This document shows positions 60,059 through 64,000 of a stretch of DNA of 64,000 bases, one piece after another. Position 1 is the first letter of the stretch; each line of letters opens with the position of its first letter. The translations under genes and the position numbers were made by a program. Origin of the DNA: Nitrospirales bacterium LBB_01. GTDB taxonomy: Bacteria; Nitrospirota; Thermodesulfovibrionia; Thermodesulfovibrionales; Magnetobacteriaceae. The notes under the pieces are model-generated. The model ran no database searches. It saw nothing but the letters and a program-made list of their open reading frames with translations, and was not told the origin of the DNA. The DNA is taken from assembly GCA_004376055.2 (NCBI GenBank), contig CP049016.1, forward strand, positions 2,790,001 to 2,854,000. Direction: 5' to 3'.

Positions 60059-61636
60059 TTATACACTTTCGTTAGGAATCTCTATTGTAAATGCTGCCCC
60101 TTTATCCGTATTATTTACGTAGAGTTTGCCGCCCATATTATGTTCTATTATAATTTTTGACATATATAGGCCAATTCCCGTCCCCTCGTCTCCTTTAGTA
60201 CTAAAATAGGGCTCAAATATTTTATTAAGGAGGCTCTCTGGAATGCCTCCTGCATTATCTTCTATTATTACCTTAATGCCTTCTTTGTCATTTAATGAAG
60301 TTATCTGAATCACTCCATTTTCGTTATCTTTAAGCATCCCTTTTAATCTTGCCGATGTTATTGCGTCCTTAGCGTTTACTATAATATTTAACAGCACCTG
60401 CTTTATTTCATTGGGATAGACGAGTACATTTAGAAGGTTATATGCACATGTTTTTATAGATGTACAATTCTCTGATGATAGATCATGAATCATACATTTA
60501 CATTTATGATTAATTGTAATTTTTAAATGCATCAGCTCCGAGGCTACTATGGCTAACACTGAATTGATCACTATGTTTATATCTATTTGTACTTTTACTT
60601 TTGTCGGTTTAAAGAAATCCCTGAAATCGGTTACTGTATCAGACATAAAGATAATTTGCTTCATGGCTGAGTCTATAGTGTCATCAATATATTTTTCATC
60701 CATTTGCTTAAATATATAGGCCTCCTTGATATCCTGAATGATAAGACTTAGAGAGTGAAGCGGCTGCTTCCACTGGTGTGCTATAGAGTTTATCATCTCA
60801 CCCATTGTGGCCATTTTGGATTTTTGAATTAATAAATTCTCCTGTATCCTGCGCTTTTCTACCTCCTCTATAACTTTTTGCTCTAAATTCTTATTTAAAT
60901 CGCTTATTTTTGCCAAGAGCCGCTTCCGCTGTGTAATATCACGTAAAGAAGCTAAAAGTACAATCTCATCCTCCCACTCCATTTCAACAACTTTCATTTC
61001 TATCGAGGCAGATCTTCCGTTTTTATGCAAAATCTCTATCTCAGTCTTATTTGACGATACAACTGGAAAACCAAAATACTCACCTACCAGCTCATCTGAT
61101 TTTTTACCGAATAATTTCTCAGCAGCAGGATTTACAAATCGCACACGCCCATCCATATCAATTATTAAAATGCCATCAGCATTTTGTTTAATTATTTGAT
61201 AAAAACGAAGTTCATTCGATTGCTTTATCCTTTGAGTAAGTTTATGATGCTCTACGGCATGGTATATGGAGCGTGCCAATGCTCTGCTTTTAAGTTCACT
61301 TTTAACAAGATAATTCATGGCTCCCTCAAGTACTGCCCGATTGGCTAACTCCTCATCCTCCAGTCCTGTCAAAATCAATATGGGGATATTAGGCGTCAGC
61401 TTTTTTAAATGTAAGAACGTATCGAAACCGTAAGAGCCAGGAAGGTTAAGATCCAGCAATATCACATTCGTGTCAAAGGCAAGGGAAAGATATTTTTTCG
61501 CCTCTGTAAGGCTTTGCACATTTTCTATGATAAAGTTGATGCAAGTAATCTCAGACAGCAGCTCACTTATGTAATCTGCATCGCTTGTGTCGTCTTCAAT
61601 AAGCAACACTTTTATTTTATCGGTATTATCTTCCAT
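60059..61636 (-). CDS. REC-PAS hybrid histidine kinase
   Basis: A 525-residue protein with an N-terminal receiver (about 8-130: LLIEDDTSD, VILLDLNLPG with the phospho-accepting aspartate, and VKSELKSR), PAS (about 145-255), coiled coil, HisKA histidine in SIAHQWKQPLHSL, and ATPase domain with DNAGGIPESLLNKIFEPYFSTKGDEG in pieces (N, G1 and GTGIGLY boxes). Having the receiver first suggests that it takes phosphate from another kinase and changes its own output. Confidence 0.92.
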   Translation of the reverse strand: MEDNTDKIKVLLIEDDTSDADYISELLSEITCINFIIENVQSLTEAKKYLSLAFDTNVILLDLNLPGSYGFDTFLHLKKLTPNIPILILTGLEDEELANRAVLEGAMNYLVKSELKSRALARSIYHAVEHHKLTQRIKQSNELRFYQIIKQNADGILIIDMDGRVRFVNPAAEKLFGKKSDELVGEYFGFPVVSSNKTEIEILHKNGRSASIEMKVVEMEWEDEIVLLASLRDITQRKRLLAKISDLNKNLEQKVIEEVEKRRIQENLLIQKSKMATMGEMINSIAHQWKQPLHSLSLIIQDIKEAYIFKQMDEKYIDDTIDSAMKQIIFMSDTVTDFRDFFKPTKVKVQIDINIVINSVLAIVASELMHLKITINHKCKCMIHDLSSENCTSIKTCAYNLLNVLVYPNEIKQVLLNIIVNAKDAITSARLKGMLKDNENGVIQITSLNDKEGIKVIIEDNAGGIPESLLNKIFEPYFSTKGDEGTGIGLYMSKIIIEHNMGGKLYVNNTDKGAAFTIEIPNESV

Positions 61637-61756
61637 TAAGCCTAAAACCCTTTTCTGTCACTTATGATTATACCCCTCGAAAAAGACAAAATAAAGTAAA
61701 ATTATACATGCGAAATACAGAAGGGGGTTAAGAACTATTTACTTGACAAACGCAAA

Positions 61757-62410
61757 CTAATCTATCAGCAACTTTTCTGATACCTGTAAAGTCTTTAAAA
61801 CTCTCTCACCGTCTCTCGTTAATTTGTAAAGTTTATCAGTACCTTGAATGATAATATTGAGTTCTTTTAGATTCTTCAGATGAAAGGCAGCCTTGGCATT
61901 ATCCTCTACGTCAAGATATTTAAGTATATCGGAAAACCGCGCTTTTTTGTTAATGCCTAAAAATTTAATAATTTTTCTTCTAAGCGGATTTGAAAGTGTA
62001 CCCATGATGTTGTCAAGATCAGGTTTGTTAGAAAGATGCTCTTCAAATCCAGCCTCTTCAATTACCCTTCGAATGATAACAAGCAGTTCCTCTACGTCAA
62101 ACGGCTTTGAGATAAATTCATCTGCCCCCTTTTTTATTGCCTCTATGGCACTATCTATAGTTGCAAATGCAGTTATTACGATTATTTTTACTTTCGGATT
62201 TTGTTTCTTAAATTCTAAGATGGCATCTAAACCCTTAATTCCAGGCATGATTAAGTCCATCAGTACTATGTCAAAGTTTTCTATATAACCTGCATCCAAA
62301 GCTTCTGAGGCTGAACTTGAAGTTTTTGCTTTAAAACCGGCAACCTCCAACGCTTCCTGAAGATTTTCCCGTAAATCAGCGTCGTCATCAACTACCAGTA
62401 TCCTATTCAT
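61757..62410 (-). CDS. response regulator with ArsR-like winged helix
   Basis: A 217-residue protein: receiver (about 1-118, VVDDDADLREN, aspartate in VLMDLIMPG, lysine in FISKPFDVEE) and a winged helix (about 138-210) with LSNPLRRKIIKFLGI and DNAKAAFHLKNLKELNII, which is like ArsR-type domains rather than OmpR or NarL. It overlaps the upstream kinase gene by eight bases, which makes that kinase its likely partner. Confidence 0.9.
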   Translation of the reverse strand: MNRILVVDDDADLRENLQEALEVAGFKAKTSSSASEALDAGYIENFDIVLMDLIMPGIKGLDAILEFKKQNPKVKIIVITAFATIDSAIEAIKKGADEFISKPFDVEELLVIIRRVIEEAGFEEHLSNKPDLDNIMGTLSNPLRRKIIKFLGINKKARFSDILKYLDVEDNAKAAFHLKNLKELNIIIQGTDKLYKLTRDGERVLKTLQVSEKLLID

Positions 62411-63827
62411 GTACCTCTGCCTGTGGAAACTTAATTGTTACAACGACTCCTGTATTTTTAGGAGAAGTAATTACTATGCTCCCATCGTGTTCTCTAACAA
62501 TACTGTAGCAAATATAAAGTCCCATGCCTATTGACGTCCCACTTTCTTTAGTCGTATAAAACGGGTCAAAAATATTTTTCATGTGCTCATCTGAAATGCC
62601 AATTCCGGTATCGGTTACCATTACTTCTACAAATCCATCTGATTGTTTGGTTGTTATATTAAGCTGTCCTCCATAGGTCATTGCCTCTGCTGCGTTGTTA
62701 AAAATATTAATAAACACCTGCTCAAGCCTCATATAATCACATCTTATGCCAGGAACATCTGACAGTTTTTTAGTGATTTCTATTCCCTTTAGTTTTGAAG
62801 AAACTAAAGTAAGTGAGCTTTCAATTATATCGTTAATGTCTGCGTAAATCATATTTGTGGGACTTTGCCTTGAAAAAGTTAGCAGTTCTTTTGTTATCGC
62901 TGTAGCTCTTTCAATGTTTTTTTTGAGCAAGTCAAGTTTTTTTACTATATAGTCGTCAGTGTTTGAACTTTGGAGTCTGTTTTTCAGAGTGTGGGTAATC
63001 AGTAAGACATTACTTAAGGGATTGTTTATCTCGTGTGCTACGCCTGAGGCAAGGCGTCCGATAGAAACCATTTTTTCAGATTGGAATAGCAACTGTTCTG
63101 TCTTTTTTCTCTCTGTTACATCACGAAGTGAGGCAAGATAAACAGTCTCACCTTCCCAAGGGAATTCTACCATTCTCATCTCTGCTATTTTCATGGTTCC
63201 TGCCCTATTTACAATATCAATCTCTACAGTTTCACCGGCCACCATTGGAAATCCAAACAGTTCACCGATAAGATCCTCGCATGCTCGTTCAAACATCTCC
63301 TCAAGAGCCGGATTAACAAATAGAATGAACCCGCTCCTATCAACGATTACTATAGCGTCAGCATTTTTCTCAATTATTTTAAAAAACCTGTTCTCCGCCG
63401 CTTGTTCTATTTCAACAAGCAGCCTGTTACGCTCTATGGAGTATTTAATTGTACGCACCAAAACCTCGCCGTTAACTTTCCACTTAAAAATATAGTCCTG
63501 AGCACCTTCTTTGATAGCTCTAATGGCAAGGTTTTCATCGTCCAGCGCTGAGAGTATTATTATAGGTTTCTTTTTGGCATTTAGACGAAGTAGTTTAAAT
63601 GTATCTATCCCTTCGCTGTCAGACAAAAACAAATCAAGTAATATGACGTCAAAGCTATCTTCTTGTAAGGCATCAATAGCGGCTTTAAGGCTTTTTGCAA
63701 AACAAAGCTCAAACAAGGTAGTATCGGTCTCTGAGAGAATTTCTTTCAGGTAATAGATATCCTCTTCGTCATCCTCAACCAATAATACCCGTGTTATATG
63801 CTCTTGTGACATCACAGACTGGGGCAA
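62403..63827 (-). CDS. REC-PAS hybrid histidine kinase, partner of the ArsR-type regulator
   Basis: A 474-residue protein with receiver (LLVEDDEEDIYYL, aspartate in VILLDLFLSD), PAS (about 150-255), HisKA with SGVAHEINNPLSNVLL, and ATPase domain (DTGIGISDEHMKNIFDPFYTTK in the N-G1 region and GMGLYICYSI). ATG 63812 is an alternative start nearer the homology. It is followed by the response regulator with an eight-base overlap and preceded closely by a KaiC-like gene. Confidence 0.92.
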   Translation of the reverse strand: MPQSVMSQEHITRVLLVEDDEEDIYYLKEILSETDTTLFELCFAKSLKAAIDALQEDSFDVILLDLFLSDSEGIDTFKLLRLNAKKKPIIILSALDDENLAIRAIKEGAQDYIFKWKVNGEVLVRTIKYSIERNRLLVEIEQAAENRFFKIIEKNADAIVIVDRSGFILFVNPALEEMFERACEDLIGELFGFPMVAGETVEIDIVNRAGTMKIAEMRMVEFPWEGETVYLASLRDVTERKKTEQLLFQSEKMVSIGRLASGVAHEINNPLSNVLLITHTLKNRLQSSNTDDYIVKKLDLLKKNIERATAITKELLTFSRQSPTNMIYADINDIIESSLTLVSSKLKGIEITKKLSDVPGIRCDYMRLEQVFINIFNNAAEAMTYGGQLNITTKQSDGFVEVMVTDTGIGISDEHMKNIFDPFYTTKESGTSIGMGLYICYSIVREHDGSIVITSPKNTGVVVTIKFPQAEVHE

Positions 63828-64000
63828 TCAACTGTCTTTAAATAATTCGGCGGTTCTGTTAACCTCAGAGGATGAAATCTGCATCGGGTTACCTGTGAGT
63901 ATTCCCACCACATTTCTAAAGGGATTCCCAATGTGCATTCCTTTGCTGTCTATCTGAAACTCACGAATTTCTTTATCGTGGGTAGAGCCTCGCATTTTTA
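63828..64000 (-). CDS. C-terminal end of a KaiC/RAD55-like ATPase, cut by the window edge
   Basis: Only the last 56 codons are visible. KMRGSTHDKEIREF, then SKGMHIGNPF and the tail VVGILTGNP, agree with the end of the RecA-like domain in KaiC/RAD55-family ATPases (KMRGS.H..EIRE). Such proteins often sit before histidine kinases and serve in signalling. It ends at the base before the next kinase start. Confidence 0.7.
   Translation of the reverse strand, partial: KMRGSTHDKEIREFQIDSKGMHIGNPFRNVVGILTGNPMQISSSEVNRTAELFKDS

Overview
The window looks like a chromosomal contig of a deep-branching Gram-negative anaerobe or microaerophile, most plausibly a member of the Nitrospirota (the Magnetobacterium / Thermodesulfovibrionia side). 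This is an inference. It rests on a periplasmic tetrahaem cytochrome / four-cluster Fe-S protein / NrfD module, system II cytochrome c biogenesis (ResB-CcsA), long LeuA, many PAS-type histidine kinases, a GH57 enzyme, and genes that resemble magnetosome proteins. Base composition is moderate and gene density is high. Many small palindromic repeats sit between genes.

Layout: 0.1-2.2 kb rplM-rpsI-argC; 2.2-2.8 kb repeats; 2.8-7 kb sensor kinase, truA and a degenerate AAA+ regulator; 7-10.2 kb hicBA toxin-antitoxin, proB, cheV and an Hpt protein; 10.2-12 kb a two-gene cassette of unknown function; 12-16.4 kb phosphodiester glycosidase, CopD-like membrane protein, tRNA-Asn, deacetylase, glycosyltransferase and aminotransferase; 16.6-20.1 kb the NrfD respiratory module with atpZ/atpI; 20.1-25.2 kb HEAT-repeat cyclase, cyclic-nucleotide-binding protein, NDH-2 and a short pyruvate kinase; 25.4-26.3 kb a dead IS256; 26.4-33.5 kb HD-GYP protein, two transporters, leuA with a leader-peptide attenuator, and a methyltransferase.

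The most interesting part is 33.9-39.9 kb. On the minus strand, a strong promoter precedes a small protein with the LG-repeat plus single membrane helix seen in Mms6/MamD/MamG. It is followed by a MamB-like cation diffusion facilitator (CDF) that carries a C-terminal NifX/NifB-type domain and has lost its second metal site, then by a DsrE-family protein. On the plus strand a PadR regulator with its own palindrome precedes two or three very small proteins and a second CDF-NifX fusion whose metal sites are intact. Duplicated genes for a 21-residue membrane peptide lie on either side of the minus-strand set. I read this as a metal-handling, possibly magnetosome-associated, accessory module. Fragments of IS256 transposase genes lie on both sides of the surrounding 14 kb.

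40-50.5 kb holds IS debris, a response regulator, a GH57 enzyme, a PilZ protein, a Fic gene cut by a 174-bp mobile repeat with an 8-bp target duplication, ccs genes and glcD. From 50.6 kb comes a UvrA that lacks the insertion domain. From 52.76 to 57.36 kb there is a large inverted duplication centred on an IS3 element: uvrA 5' end, tRNA-Val, tRNA-Asp, rubredoxin and IS, then the same set reversed with many small indels. It ends in the middle of a histidine kinase gene. It may be a real rearrangement or a fold-back assembly error, so adjacency across 55.3-57.4 kb should not be trusted. The last 6.6 kb is a minus-strand run of PAS/REC histidine kinases and a response regulator behind the end of a KaiC-like ATPase.
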